From the NCBI GenBank assembly GCA_026708115.1, contig JAPOVL010000041.1:78091-142090 (forward strand): DNA of 64,000 nt, in the 5' to 3' direction. The notes beneath the pieces were generated by a model. The model saw nothing but the letters and a program-made list of their open reading frames with translations, made no database searches and was not told the DNA's origin. This DNA is from Chloroflexota bacterium (GTDB lineage Bacteria; Chloroflexota; Anaerolineae; Aggregatilineales; Phototrophicaceae). Made by a program: the position numbers and the translations under genes. This document shows, in pieces, positions 26,782 through 35,794 of this stretch. Every line of letters starts with the position of its first letter. Position 1 is the stretch's first letter.

Positions 26782-27745
26782 CTTCGTCCCAAAGATCTGT
26801 GCTGAGGTATTTCAAACCAGAGTCGCAGAGCAAGATCGCGATCCGTTGACCCCGGTGCGCTGCCCGCAGCAGCTGCAGCGCCGCGGCCAGGTTGGCGCCG
26901 GAGGAGAAACCTGCGAACAGGCCCTCTTCGCGCGCCAGGCGCCGCGACATGCGGGCGGCTTCGTCGTCGCTTACGCGCAGGCAGCCGTCGACCAGATCGC
27001 GATCGATCATAGGCAGTTGCGCCCTGGCGTAGCCGCCGCCCTGGATCTTGTGATCGGGATGGGTGACTGGCTCCCCGGCAAAGGCGGCCGCGGCTTGCGG
27101 TTCCACAACATAACATTGAACGGCCGGATCGCGCTGCTTAAAGTAGCCCGCGCAGCCGGCGAAGGATCCGCCGCTGCCGATAAAATCGCAAAAGGCGTCG
27201 ATGCCGCCGGTCTGCCGCCAGATTTCGGGCGCGGTGTGCAGATAGTGGGCGCGGCGGTTGCCTTCGAGTTCGAATTGGTCGGCGCGAAAAGCGCCACGCT
27301 CGCCGACAATTTCGCGCGTTTTTTCTTCGACGCGGGCCAGGTCCGCGCCGGAGACCTGGCCCGGCTGCGAACCCGGACATTGATCGACCAAAACAACTTC
27401 TGCGCCCAGCGCAGCCATCATGCGGGCGCGTTCCGGGGAGTTGCCGCGCGACATCACCGCCACGAAGCGATAGCCCTTGGCGGCGCAAACGATGGCCAGG
27501 CCGGTGCCGGTATTGCCGCTGGTCAATTCGACGACAGTATCGCCGGGGCGGAGCTCGCCCTTCGCCTCCGCGTCTTTGATCATTTGCCGGGCGATGCGGT
27601 CCTTCTTGGAATAACCGGGATTGAGATACTCTAGTTTGGCGAAGACGCGGCCGTCGAGCGCGCCGGTGATGCGCGACAATTCCACCAGAGGCGTATTGCC
27701 AATCGTATCGAGCACCGATGCGGCCAGATGCGGTTCAGCGGACAT
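26765..27745 (-). CDS. Cysteine synthase-like fold-type II PLP enzyme
   Basis: 326 aa. The start at 27745 gives MSAEPHLAASVLDTIGNTPL, the usual beginning of this family. The Schiff-base Lys is in NPGYSKKDRIA, the phosphate/substrate loop is TSGNTGTGLA, and the glycine-rich phosphate cup is GSGGSFAG. The C-terminal CDSGLKYLST aligns with the DSGERYLST of cysteine synthases. The family makes cysteine or related beta-substituted amino acids (diaminopropionate, cystathionine); the substrate is open. The co-transcribed RpiR regulator suggests a controlled catabolic or scavenging role. Confidence 0.88.
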   Translation of the reverse strand: MSAEPHLAASVLDTIGNTPLVELSRITGALDGRVFAKLEYLNPGYSKKDRIARQMIKDAEAKGELRPGDTVVELTSGNTGTGLAIVCAAKGYRFVAVMSRGNSPERARMMAALGAEVVLVDQCPGSQPGQVSGADLARVEEKTREIVGERGAFRADQFELEGNRRAHYLHTAPEIWRQTGGIDAFCDFIGSGGSFAGCAGYFKQRDPAVQCYVVEPQAAAAFAGEPVTHPDHKIQGGGYARAQLPMIDRDLVDGCLRVSDDEAARMSRRLAREEGLFAGFSSGANLAAALQLLRAAHRGQRIAILLCDSGLKYLSTDLWDEDDEYK

Positions 27746-27891
27746 CCATCGTCTCTGTCTTGGCGAGCAATGCACTGATTATAGGGCGACGCCGGTGGAT
27801 TGCAAATTGATCGCACGGTAGAGTCAGAGCAATCTCATCAAAATCTAGCGCCCAATAATTTGGCGATTGCCTTGAGTCAATCTCTCAATGC

Positions 27892-27907
27892 GCGACTGTA
27901 TAGTCGC
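27892..27907. promoter_or_regulatory. Isolated GCGAC-N6-GTCGC palindrome
   Basis: GCGACT-GTAT-AGTCGC has the same consensus (GCGACY-N4-RGTCGC-like) as the five cassette-module sites, but here without the TTAGMA dyad. Confidence 0.4.
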
Positions 27908-28563
27908 CATCCCATCCTTCTTCCATGCTACCATCACAGCAAAGTCAACCATTGCCAGGGACTACCATGACTAAACGCGCCGACTCGCCTCATAAAAAGA
28001 TACCCCTCCGCCGATTGCTGCTCATCCGCGCTCTAGCCATCGCCCACTGTCTCACCGGCTTTCCCGGCCGCGCCATGCAAGGCCGGCGCCCCCGTCGGCG
28101 CGGCCACTGCCAATTCAACAACAACACATTGGCGCAAAATGATCCTTGGCGCGCCAGCGCCAATCGTCCCCTCCAAACCCCCTCAATCCCAGTCTCGCCG
28201 ACAGTTTTGCCCTTGGCGCAATCGCCGGATGTCATGGCGGGATTCGCCCATTTGCGCCAAAACTTGCCCCGCCCGCGCCAAGGACCTTTCGGGCGGCGCT
28301 GGCTTGGGTCACCAGCGCCCTCAGGGCATGGCCTCCCCTGCTTGACTGCCGAGCGGCTCTGTCTGGCATTAAGTTTTCCATATCATATTTTGCGCGGGCT
28401 GATTTTGATGCGATTGCCCCGGCGGTAGAGTATCCATTTCGGTTGAAATGCTCTGAGACAGCCCTCGACATGAGATCCTTAACCCAAAATACGAACGATC
28501 TGGCAGGTGGCTGTTGTTCTTTATTTCAACCAACATCGATACACTTACCGGCTGCGCCGTGTT

Positions 28564-28592
28564 TTGCCTTTTGCCGGGCGACTTGCTATCAT
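28564..28592 (+). promoter_or_regulatory. Candidate promoter of the GNAT gene
   Basis: TTGCCT at 28564-28569 and TATCAT at 28587-28592, spacer 17 nt, 34 nt before the start codon. Confidence 0.55.
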
Positions 28593-28625
28593 TGCAGGCG
28601 TCCTGCCGCTAGCAATAGATGAGCC

Positions 28626-29459
28626 ATGTCCAGAGACTTCGTCATCAGGGAACTCCATGCCATGCGAGATTTGATGGCTTTGGTCGACTTGCAAAAGCAG
28701 GTCTGGGGCATGCACGATCACGAATGTACCTCGCCCCATACCATGAAGGCGGCAACGGTGGCCGGTGGCGGCGTGCTGGGCGCCGAAGTCGACGGACGAC
28801 TGAGCGGCTTCTGCTTTGGCATAGCGGCGAAGCGGAGCGGCGATGTCTGGTTGTGGTCGCATATGACAGCGGTGCATCCCGACGATCAGAATAAAGGCAT
28901 CGGCTTCGCGCTCAAGCAAGCGCAGCGGGCCTGGGCGCTGGCGAATGGCTATCGGGTGATGGCATGGACCTTCGACCCGATGCAAGCGGGAAACGCCAAT
29001 TTCAATCTCAGTCGGCTGGGGGCGACGGCGCGCATTTATTATGTCAATCACTACGGGTCGATGCAAGACGACCTGAATGCCGGGCTGGCCAGCGATCGCC
29101 TGGAAGCGCAGTGGCATCTCGATGATCCGCGTGTGACTGCCTTGGCGCGGGGTGGTGAGAGACAGGGGCGGATCGCCATCTCGGAAACGACCAGGCTGGT
29201 GTTTGTGGACAGCCGCGGCGCCCTTCGGTGCAAAGTGCCGGCATCGTTGGACAAGGCGCAGTATGCGATCGAGATCCCCCACAGCATCGCGGCACTGAAG
29301 GACGACGACATCAAGCGCGCCCAGACCTGGCAGCTTCACGTGCGCGATGCGATTACCTCGCTGCTGGAAGCGGGGTATCACGTCAGCGATTTTGTGCGCG
29401 CGGACGGGTCGAGTTGGTATCTGATGAGCCGCGCGCTCCCGGAAATAGCGGAGGGATGA
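28626..29459 (+). CDS. GNAT-superfamily acetyltransferase
   Basis: 277 aa. The acetyl-CoA loop is in HPDDQNKGIGFALK, after an N-terminal beta-strand core with CTSPHTMKAATVAGGGVLGAE. The conserved WTFDPMQAGNANFNLSRLGA block marks a group of larger GNAT proteins of unknown substrate. The C-terminal half (from ~165) is specific to this group. It is monocistronic, with a short leader and a weak ribosome site, and convergent with the catabolic run. Confidence 0.85.
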   Translation: MSRDFVIRELHAMRDLMALVDLQKQVWGMHDHECTSPHTMKAATVAGGGVLGAEVDGRLSGFCFGIAAKRSGDVWLWSHMTAVHPDDQNKGIGFALKQAQRAWALANGYRVMAWTFDPMQAGNANFNLSRLGATARIYYVNHYGSMQDDLNAGLASDRLEAQWHLDDPRVTALARGGERQGRIAISETTRLVFVDSRGALRCKVPASLDKAQYAIEIPHSIAALKDDDIKRAQTWQLHVRDAITSLLEAGYHVSDFVRADGSSWYLMSRALPEIAEG

Positions 29460-29471
29460 CTGCGCAGCCGC

Positions 29472-30857
29472 TTAAACCGGCACGGTTTCGCCCGCGGCGC
29501 AGAACTGCAGCAATTGCATGATATTCTCATACGATTCCAGGTTCATACAGCGCTGGTAAATCTCGTCGACATGACCGTCAGCGAAGAGTTCGCGCGTCAG
29601 GACGGCGAATTTCTCGCGCATCTCGTCCCGGCTCATGCGAAATTCCGGCTCGCCTTTCATATTGGGCAGGTAAGCTTGGCGGACCTCGCCGGTATCAAGG
29701 GTGATGCGCAGACGGCAACCGTTGAGCCTCGGGTAATCGGCTTCGATCTCGTTATCAACCTGGACATCAATCAGATTGCGCAAGCGCCGCACTTCGGGGT
29801 CATCCCAGGCAGCGAAGTCATGGGGCCAGGCGCTGCCTTGCTGCAGGGCTACCCCGGTTGAAACGCGAATGCTCAAGCCGGCGACCTCGCGCGAAGGCGG
29901 GTTGGGATCGACGCGGAAGATGGGGCGGGTGGCGTAGCCGTAAGTGCCGAGCTCGATCGACTCAATCGCCGAAATGTCAAGCGGACCGTCTTGCAGGATC
30001 GCTTGCACGGCGTCAATGGCTTGATGGGTGTGTCGGCAACCGCCGTGGGGCTTGAAACCGGTGCCGAGGATGGCGAAATTGTGGCCTAGATCGGCGAAGA
30101 GGTCGGGCTCATAGCCATCGCCAAAAGCCTGGAAGAAACCATATTCCCCGTCCAGGGCGCCGCGAGGACCGTAGAAGCCGGAGTCCGAAAGGCGCAAAGC
30201 GAATACGGCATTGCGCGCGGCAAAACCGGCGATCAAGTCCTTGGTGTCGCAGAGCCCGCTTTCGTAGACATATTGCTCGGTGCCGGAAGCAAGGTCGGCC
30301 GCCAGCGCGACGCAATTGATCATCGTTTCGCGATCGAGGCGCGCGCAGCGCGCCAGCGCCAGCGCGGAAGTAATGGCGCCCAGGGTGCCTTTGAGATCGA
30401 GCCCGCGCTCCCGCTGCATGGGGCGGACCAGCCTACCAACGCGGACGGCAAAGTCGTAGGCGGCGACGATGGCGACGATCATCTCTCTGCCCGTGCTTTG
30501 ATAGGCTTCGCCGACAGCCAGCACAGCTGGCACCAATTGCGAGGCGATATGCCCGGCGGAGCGATGTGAATCATCCATGCCCAGAATCTTGACCATGACG
30601 CCATTGGCGAAGGCCGCACCTTCGACCGATACGCGCCGCCCGTTGCCGAGCAGCGTGGCCTCATCGCCCGCCATCATGCTTTCGGCATAAGCTACGGCTT
30701 TGGACCCCAATTCGCGCTGGTACCCGCCGAGCCCGGTGCCAATGGAATCGAAGACGATGGTCTTGGCCAGTTCAAGGGCTTCCGCCGGGATGTCTTCGTA
30801 ACGCAGGTTGATGGCGTAGTCGACGATTTGTTCCAAAAGGTTTCTTGAATCGGACAT
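29472..30857 (-). CDS. MmgE/PrpD family protein (copy 1), last gene of the catabolic run
   Basis: 461 aa. The start at 30857 is set by CAGGAG at 8 nt. It has an all-helical N-terminal domain with DSIGTGLGGYQ and MDDSHRSAGHIASQLVPAVLAVGEA, the family signature, then a smaller alpha/beta domain (GTGFKPHGGCRHTHQAIDA). PrpD and cis-aconitate decarboxylase relatives dehydrate or decarboxylate tricarboxylate-like acids; this subgroup often sits in catabolic clusters with enolases and transporters. A paralogue is at 36977-38365. Confidence 0.88.
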   Translation of the reverse strand: MSDSRNLLEQIVDYAINLRYEDIPAEALELAKTIVFDSIGTGLGGYQRELGSKAVAYAESMMAGDEATLLGNGRRVSVEGAAFANGVMVKILGMDDSHRSAGHIASQLVPAVLAVGEAYQSTGREMIVAIVAAYDFAVRVGRLVRPMQRERGLDLKGTLGAITSALALARCARLDRETMINCVALAADLASGTEQYVYESGLCDTKDLIAGFAARNAVFALRLSDSGFYGPRGALDGEYGFFQAFGDGYEPDLFADLGHNFAILGTGFKPHGGCRHTHQAIDAVQAILQDGPLDISAIESIELGTYGYATRPIFRVDPNPPSREVAGLSIRVSTGVALQQGSAWPHDFAAWDDPEVRRLRNLIDVQVDNEIEADYPRLNGCRLRITLDTGEVRQAYLPNMKGEPEFRMSRDEMREKFAVLTRELFADGHVDEIYQRCMNLESYENIMQLLQFCAAGETVPV

Positions 30858-30901
30858 TTTTGCGTTCTCCTGCAATCTCATTTATCGTGGGTGGTCCCCA
30901 T

Positions 30902-32044
30902 TTATCCATCGTTTAAAAGTCTTCGCGTCACTTCGATCATGTAATCAACATCGTCGCTTGTCAACTCGGGCGTGACCGGCAGATTGACGATCTCGGCGGC
31001 CAGGCGCCCGGTTGTCGTCAAGCCAGCGCGCTCCGGGAACATGCCAGCGTAGACGTCATATTCATAAATTGGCGGCGCATAGTGAATCACGGCTTCAATG
31101 CCAGCGGCGCGCAGTCCCAGATGGAGCTCTTGCTGGCGGTCGACGGCAATGGCGTAGGAGCGAAAGGTCGGCAGCGATTCGGGGCGGAAGCGCGGCAAGG
31201 TGGCCGCGGTATCAGCGAGACCGGCTTCCAGCCTGCTGACAATGGCGCGGCGTTGCCTGGTCCATTCACCCAGGTACGGCAGCTTCACCAGCAGCAAGGC
31301 CGCTTGCAAGCCATCGAGCGGCACATTGTAACCTTCGGCGATGTAGTTTTGGTAACCGGGAGGCAGTTTGTCGTCATGCGGATCGTGGCCATATGCGACA
31401 AGCAGACGCAGTTGTTCCGCGAGCGAGTCGTCGCCGGTGACCAGCATAGCGCCGTTGCCGGCGCTGCCCAGGGGCTTAAAGGGCGCGAAGCTGAACATGG
31501 CCACATCGGCGAAAGCGCCTACGGGGGCCCCGTGGTCGCAGGCGCCGGTGGCCAGGGCGGCGTCTTCCACGATTTTCAGGTTGTGGCGGTCGGCTAGCGG
31601 ACGCAGCGCTCGTACATTCGCCGGATGACCGTGCAGGTCCACCGGAAGGATGGCGCGGGTCTTGCTGGTAATCAGAGCTTCGACTTGATCGACATCAATT
31701 GTGTAGTCGCTCCAGGTGACGTCGCAGAGAACGGGAAGCGCGCCGCACTGGCTGATGGCGCCGGTGGTTGAGATATCGGAATTGCCGACGGTAATCACTT
31801 CGTCGTCGGGTCCGACGCCGCAGGCGCGCAGCGCCAGCAAGAGGGCGATCGTGCCGGAGTGCGCTGCGACGGCATGGCGCTGACGCATTTCGGAAGCGAA
31901 TTCGGCTTCGAATTCAGCGCGAATCGTGTAGCTGCTGCGGTAGTCGTCGAAGAGGACGGGCTCAAGCGCTGCCATGATCTCGTCACGCAGCGTTTTATGG
32001 GTTTCTGTGGCGCGGGAACGTGGGACGCGGAAGGGCTGGGACAT
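30902..32044 (-). CDS. DegT/DnrJ/EryC1/StrS-type aminotransferase
   Basis: 380 aa. The start at 32044 overlaps the permease stop as TGATG, so it is translationally coupled. PLP-site features: HSGTIALLLALRACGVGPDDEVI, VEDAALATGA, and the Schiff-base Lys in FAPFKPLGSAGNGAML. Family members aminate keto-sugars in nucleotide-sugar pathways, although some act on other ketones. No sugar-nucleotide genes are nearby. The placement after a peptide permease pair is unusual and suggests a different amine or ketone substrate. Confidence 0.85.
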   Translation of the reverse strand: MSQPFRVPRSRATETHKTLRDEIMAALEPVLFDDYRSSYTIRAEFEAEFASEMRQRHAVAAHSGTIALLLALRACGVGPDDEVITVGNSDISTTGAISQCGALPVLCDVTWSDYTIDVDQVEALITSKTRAILPVDLHGHPANVRALRPLADRHNLKIVEDAALATGACDHGAPVGAFADVAMFSFAPFKPLGSAGNGAMLVTGDDSLAEQLRLLVAYGHDPHDDKLPPGYQNYIAEGYNVPLDGLQAALLLVKLPYLGEWTRQRRAIVSRLEAGLADTAATLPRFRPESLPTFRSYAIAVDRQQELHLGLRAAGIEAVIHYAPPIYEYDVYAGMFPERAGLTTTGRLAAEIVNLPVTPELTSDDVDYMIEVTRRLLNDG

Positions 32045-32967
32045 CAGGCGCGGCCGCGGACATTGGGATCGAGGAAGTCGCGCAGCCAATCGCCTAGGAA
32101 GACGACGCCGAGCACGGTGATGGTGATGGCGATGCCGGGGAAGGCGGTCATCCACCAGGCGCTGTTGATGTACTGCCTGCCATCGGAGAGCATCAAGCCC
32201 CAGGTAACTGTGGGCGGCTTCACGCCCAAGCCCAGGAAGCTGAGCGAGGACTCGGCGAGGATGGTCACGCCGACCTGCACCGCCGCCAGGACGATGGCGG
32301 AGGCGACGACATTGGGCAGGATGTGCAGGAACATGACCTTGAGGCGGCTCTGCCCCAAGGCGTAGGCGGCGAGGACATACTCCATTTCGCGAACTTTGAG
32401 CACCTCGCCGCGGATGACCCGGGCATAGGTGATCCAGCCCGTGAAGCCGAGGATGAGAATGAGTGTGGACAATCCGGCGCCGACGACGCCGGATATGGCG
32501 ATGACGAGAATAATGAAGGGGATGGCGAGCAAGCCGTCGACGATGCGCATGAGGACGCTGTCGACGGGACCGCCGATGAAGCCGCTGATGAGGCCATAAA
32601 TGACGCCGAGCGTGCCGGAAATGAGGACGGAAACGACGCCGACAAGCACGGAAACGCGGCTGCCGGCGATGATGCGGCTCAGAATGTCACGGCCCAGTTG
32701 GTCGTTGCCAAGCAAATATGAGTTCCCGCTTTCGTCAACAAAACCCGGTGGCTTGAAGCGGGCGCGAATGTTCCTGCTCAAGGGGTCTTGAGGCGAAATC
32801 ACGGGTCCGATAAAAGCGAGTACCACTACGACTGTCACGATCAGGCTGCCGGCGATGCCGACCGGACTCTTGGCCAAGATGGCCAACAGGCGCAAGGGCA
32901 ACCTGCGGCGAACGGGGATGTCGGCGATTGCGCGCTTATTGGATTGATTAGTGCTTTGCGTGTCCAT
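32044..32967 (-). CDS. Peptide ABC transporter permease, DppC/OppC type
   Basis: 307 aa. YLLGNDQLGRDILSRIIAGSRVSVLVG is the DppC signature loop; the EAA loop reads EYVLAAYALGQSRLKVMFLHILPN; the end is GDWLRDFLDPNVRG. It is the partner of the DppB protein encoded 9 nt upstream. Confidence 0.92.
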   Translation of the reverse strand: MDTQSTNQSNKRAIADIPVRRRLPLRLLAILAKSPVGIAGSLIVTVVVVLAFIGPVISPQDPLSRNIRARFKPPGFVDESGNSYLLGNDQLGRDILSRIIAGSRVSVLVGVVSVLISGTLGVIYGLISGFIGGPVDSVLMRIVDGLLAIPFIILVIAISGVVGAGLSTLILILGFTGWITYARVIRGEVLKVREMEYVLAAYALGQSRLKVMFLHILPNVVASAIVLAAVQVGVTILAESSLSFLGLGVKPPTVTWGLMLSDGRQYINSAWWMTAFPGIAITITVLGVVFLGDWLRDFLDPNVRGRA

Positions 32968-32976
32968 CGTCAGTTG

Positions 32977-33912
32977 TTATTGGAACTTTATGCGCGGGTC
33001 AAGGATGATGTAGATCACATCAATCAAGTAGTTGATTAGAATAAAGGACAGGGCAAAAAATAACAGACCGGCTTGAACAACGGTATTATCGCGGACGCTG
33101 ATCGAGTCGATCATGAGCCGGCCCAGCCCGGGCCAGGAGAAGACGCTTTCGACCACGACCGAGCCGCCCAGGAGCCAGCCGAGTTGCAAGCCAAATACGG
33201 TGACAATTGGGATGAGGGCGTTGCGCAAGGCATGTCGCATCACGACCGTTTTTTGCATCAATCCTTTGCTGTGGGCGGTGCGGACATAATCTTGATTCAG
33301 CACCTCCAGCATGGCCGAGCGGGTCATGCGCGAAAGGCGCGCCGCCATGCCGACGCCGAGAGTCACTGAGGGCAAGATGATGGATTCTGGTTGCAAGGCG
33401 CCATAGGCCGGGAGGATGCGCAGGTGCACCGAAAATATGATAATGAGCATGAGACCGAGCCAGAAGCTGGGCATGGCTGTGCCCAAGGAAGACATCAAGG
33501 TAATGATCAGGTCAAGCAAGCTATTGCGCTTGAGCGCGGACAGGATACCGAGGGGCACGGCGACGGTCAAGCCGATGGCGGCGGAAGCCGCGGCCAAGAT
33601 CCAGGAGTAGCCCAGGCGTTCCAAGATTAACTCCATGGCAGGACGTTTGGCCAAATAAGATTTGCCGAAATCGCCAGTAATGGCTTTGCGCACAAAGGTG
33701 AGGTATTGCTCGCCCAGGGGTCGGTCAAAGCCCCAGAATTTGCGCATCTGGTCGATTTGCTCTTGGCTGAAGAAATCGGGCGCCACCACCAGGATGGGAT
33801 CGCCGCTCAAGCGCAGGATGAAGAAGACGACCACGGAGATGATGAACATGGTCACGACCAACTGCAGCATTCGGCTGATGAAGAATCCGCGCATGACTAG
33901 GCGTTTGTCCAT
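32977..33912 (-). CDS. Peptide ABC transporter permease, DppB/OppB type
   Basis: 311 aa with the start at 33912 (MDKRLVMRGFFISRMLQ). The longer open frame enters the upstream inverted-repeat element and is rejected. Signatures are RLSGDP, the EAA loop DYVRTAHSKGLMQKTVVMRHALRN, and the end LDPRIKFQ. Confidence 0.92.
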   Translation of the reverse strand: MDKRLVMRGFFISRMLQLVVTMFIISVVVFFILRLSGDPILVVAPDFFSQEQIDQMRKFWGFDRPLGEQYLTFVRKAITGDFGKSYLAKRPAMELILERLGYSWILAAASAAIGLTVAVPLGILSALKRNSLLDLIITLMSSLGTAMPSFWLGLMLIIIFSVHLRILPAYGALQPESIILPSVTLGVGMAARLSRMTRSAMLEVLNQDYVRTAHSKGLMQKTVVMRHALRNALIPIVTVFGLQLGWLLGGSVVVESVFSWPGLGRLMIDSISVRDNTVVQAGLLFFALSFILINYLIDVIYIILDPRIKFQ

Positions 33913-33980
33913 TGCGAGCGATCCACCGCCGCGCATAAACGCCGCAGGTCGATCGCCCGTATTGATATTCCAGCGAAACC

Positions 33981-34065
33981 TGTAGGGGCGGCATGCCATG
34001 CCGCCCGCCGCCGCGAAAACCGTCTGTTAAAGGCGGAGCGTGCGTCTCGTCGAGACGCCCCTACA
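33981..34065 (-). repeat. 85-bp element with perfect TGTAGGGGCG terminal inverted repeats
   Basis: TGTAGGGGCG (33981-33990) and CGCCCCTACA (34056-34065) bound two internal hairpins: GGGCGGCATG-C-CATGCCGCCC and CGTCTCG-T-CGAGACG. It looks like two REP-type units head to head. It sits between the binding-protein and DppB genes, like the hairpins of the other ABC operons. Confidence 0.65.
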
Positions 34066-34094
34066 GAGCCGCGCGTTAGCGGGGCAGGCTATTC

Positions 34095-35681
34095 CTACAT
34101 ACCCGCCAGCTTGACGTCGCGGAAGGTCATCCAACCATCTTTGCGTGGCGTGAAATCGAACTCGGCTGAATTCAACGCCATCACGTCAGTGATCTCGAAG
34201 AGCGTGATTGTCTGGGTTAAGTCGATGTAGTATTCCCACCACTGTTCCCAGAGCGCGAGGCGCTCGTCGCGATCGATCGTCACCTGGATCGCCTCTGCAA
34301 TCGCGTCCCAGTCTTCGTCGCAAACGCTGTAGGCAACCGCCGTCCAATCGCACTGGTAGAAAAGCGGCAGCAGGGCAGGCCCACAGCCGAGGGCTGCCAG
34401 CATCAGTTCACGGTTGTTGCCGCTGCGTTGTACTTCGACGGCGAAGGCGGAGGCGTCGCGAACGGTCAAATCTACGGTGAAGCCGACTTCCTCGAGCAAG
34501 GCGGCGGCGACTTCAGCCACTTCCTTGGCGCTGCCGCCACGACCAACGACAGGCGAATCCAGGTGAAGGGTGGGACCTTCGCCCTCGGCATAGCCAGCTT
34601 TAGCCAGGTATTCCTTCGCCAGGTCAGGATCGTACCATTCGGCGATGACATCGGGATCGGCGTATTTGTCAGCCATGCCTTCCGGATAGTAGGAGCAGAC
34701 GCGAGCCAGGCGGGCGCTGGCCGAGCCGTGCACTTCCGCCAGCAGATGCCGGTCGAGCGCGTGGGTGATGGCTTTGCGCACGTTGATGTCCAGCGTGGCT
34801 GGCTGATAATCCGGGAAGGTTTCCGGGAAGGCGCCGCTCTCGGTATCGACGCGGGCATAGTAGTGGTACATTCTGTTCCCGCTTTCGGTGAGCAGGCTGA
34901 TGCCGTCGGTGGCTTCGAGCGTGGCTCGGTCGGGCACGGGCACGCCTCTCATCAAGTCGATCTGGCCGGCGAGCAAGGCGGCGACCTGCGCCGACGGCTC
35001 GGGGATGACCTGGTAGACCACACGATCAACCGCTGGGCGGCCGCTGTGATAGTCGTCCCAAGCCTCAAAGACATAGCGATCGTTCTCGCTGAGTTCGGCC
35101 AGCACGTAAGGACCGGAGCCGACGGGATTGCGGTTGAACTCTTCCTGGCCGACTTCCTCGAAGTAAGCGGGCGGGATCAACTCGCAGCCGTTATAGCTGA
35201 CGTCATTCTCGAAGTAGGCGTGGGGCTCGTTCGTGTGGATATCAACAGTCAGGTCATCCACAACTTCGACTTCTTTGACGAAAGCCCACTGCTGATAGAG
35301 CGGGATGTCGCCGATGGGATGGCGGACGCGGTCGATATTCCATTTGACGGCTGCGGCATCAACCGGCTCGCCATTGTGGAAGGTGGCGCCCTCGCGCAGG
35401 TGGAAGCGCCAGGTGGTGTCGCCGACCGTCTCCCAGCTATGGGCGGCTTGCGGGACATATCCGCTGCCATCGGCGGCGCGCCAGATCAGGCAATCGTAGT
35501 ACAAGTTGAGCAAATGGTGCGTGGAGCCGTACCAGTGCGAGTGCGGATCCATGGGACGTATAGGACCGCTATGGGCGTAGACGAATTCGGACATATCGTC
35601 TTGCGCCGCGGCGGGCGCAAATGTCAAAGCGCCGATCATGGCGATCAGGCTAAGCAGTACAAAAAGTCTTGCTGTATTCAC
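34095..35681 (-). CDS. Peptide-type ABC transporter substrate-binding protein (SBP family 5)
   Basis: 528 aa, start behind AAAGGAG. The signal peptide is cleaved near APAAAQD. Family-5 signatures: SWETVGDTTWRFHLREGATFHNGEP and NPVGSGPYVLAEL. It is the uptake component of the third peptide-type system, embedded in the catabolic run between an enolase and its permeases. The ligand is probably the substrate of the surrounding enzymes. Confidence 0.93.
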   Translation of the reverse strand: MNTARLFVLLSLIAMIGALTFAPAAAQDDMSEFVYAHSGPIRPMDPHSHWYGSTHHLLNLYYDCLIWRAADGSGYVPQAAHSWETVGDTTWRFHLREGATFHNGEPVDAAAVKWNIDRVRHPIGDIPLYQQWAFVKEVEVVDDLTVDIHTNEPHAYFENDVSYNGCELIPPAYFEEVGQEEFNRNPVGSGPYVLAELSENDRYVFEAWDDYHSGRPAVDRVVYQVIPEPSAQVAALLAGQIDLMRGVPVPDRATLEATDGISLLTESGNRMYHYYARVDTESGAFPETFPDYQPATLDINVRKAITHALDRHLLAEVHGSASARLARVCSYYPEGMADKYADPDVIAEWYDPDLAKEYLAKAGYAEGEGPTLHLDSPVVGRGGSAKEVAEVAAALLEEVGFTVDLTVRDASAFAVEVQRSGNNRELMLAALGCGPALLPLFYQCDWTAVAYSVCDEDWDAIAEAIQVTIDRDERLALWEQWWEYYIDLTQTITLFEITDVMALNSAEFDFTPRKDGWMTFRDVKLAGM

Positions 35682-35794
35682 GATTCACTCCTTTTGTGAA
35701 TGTTCAATCCGATAGTAACTGATGAGTCGTTTGTTGGCATTGGCGATATTCACCTCCTTTGTTGCCTTGTTCCTGTGGTAACCCCCCAAACATC

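Larger units (their letters stand above)
27746..28625. other. 880-nt gene-poor region
   Basis: No reading frame looks like a real protein: the longest is proline/arginine-rich and lacks family signals. It contains a sixth GCGACT-GTAT-AGTCGC palindrome at 27892-27907, several copies of TTGGCGC or its complement between 28130 and 28290 in both orientations, and a promoter for the GNAT gene at its right end. It might be a degraded gene or hold an unrecognised RNA. Confidence 0.4.

Noticed and set aside
27925..28428. Possible 167-aa plus-strand gene in the gene-poor region
   Set aside because: Low-complexity P/R/L-rich product, no ribosome site, no recognisable domain, and alternative frames of equal length overlap it.
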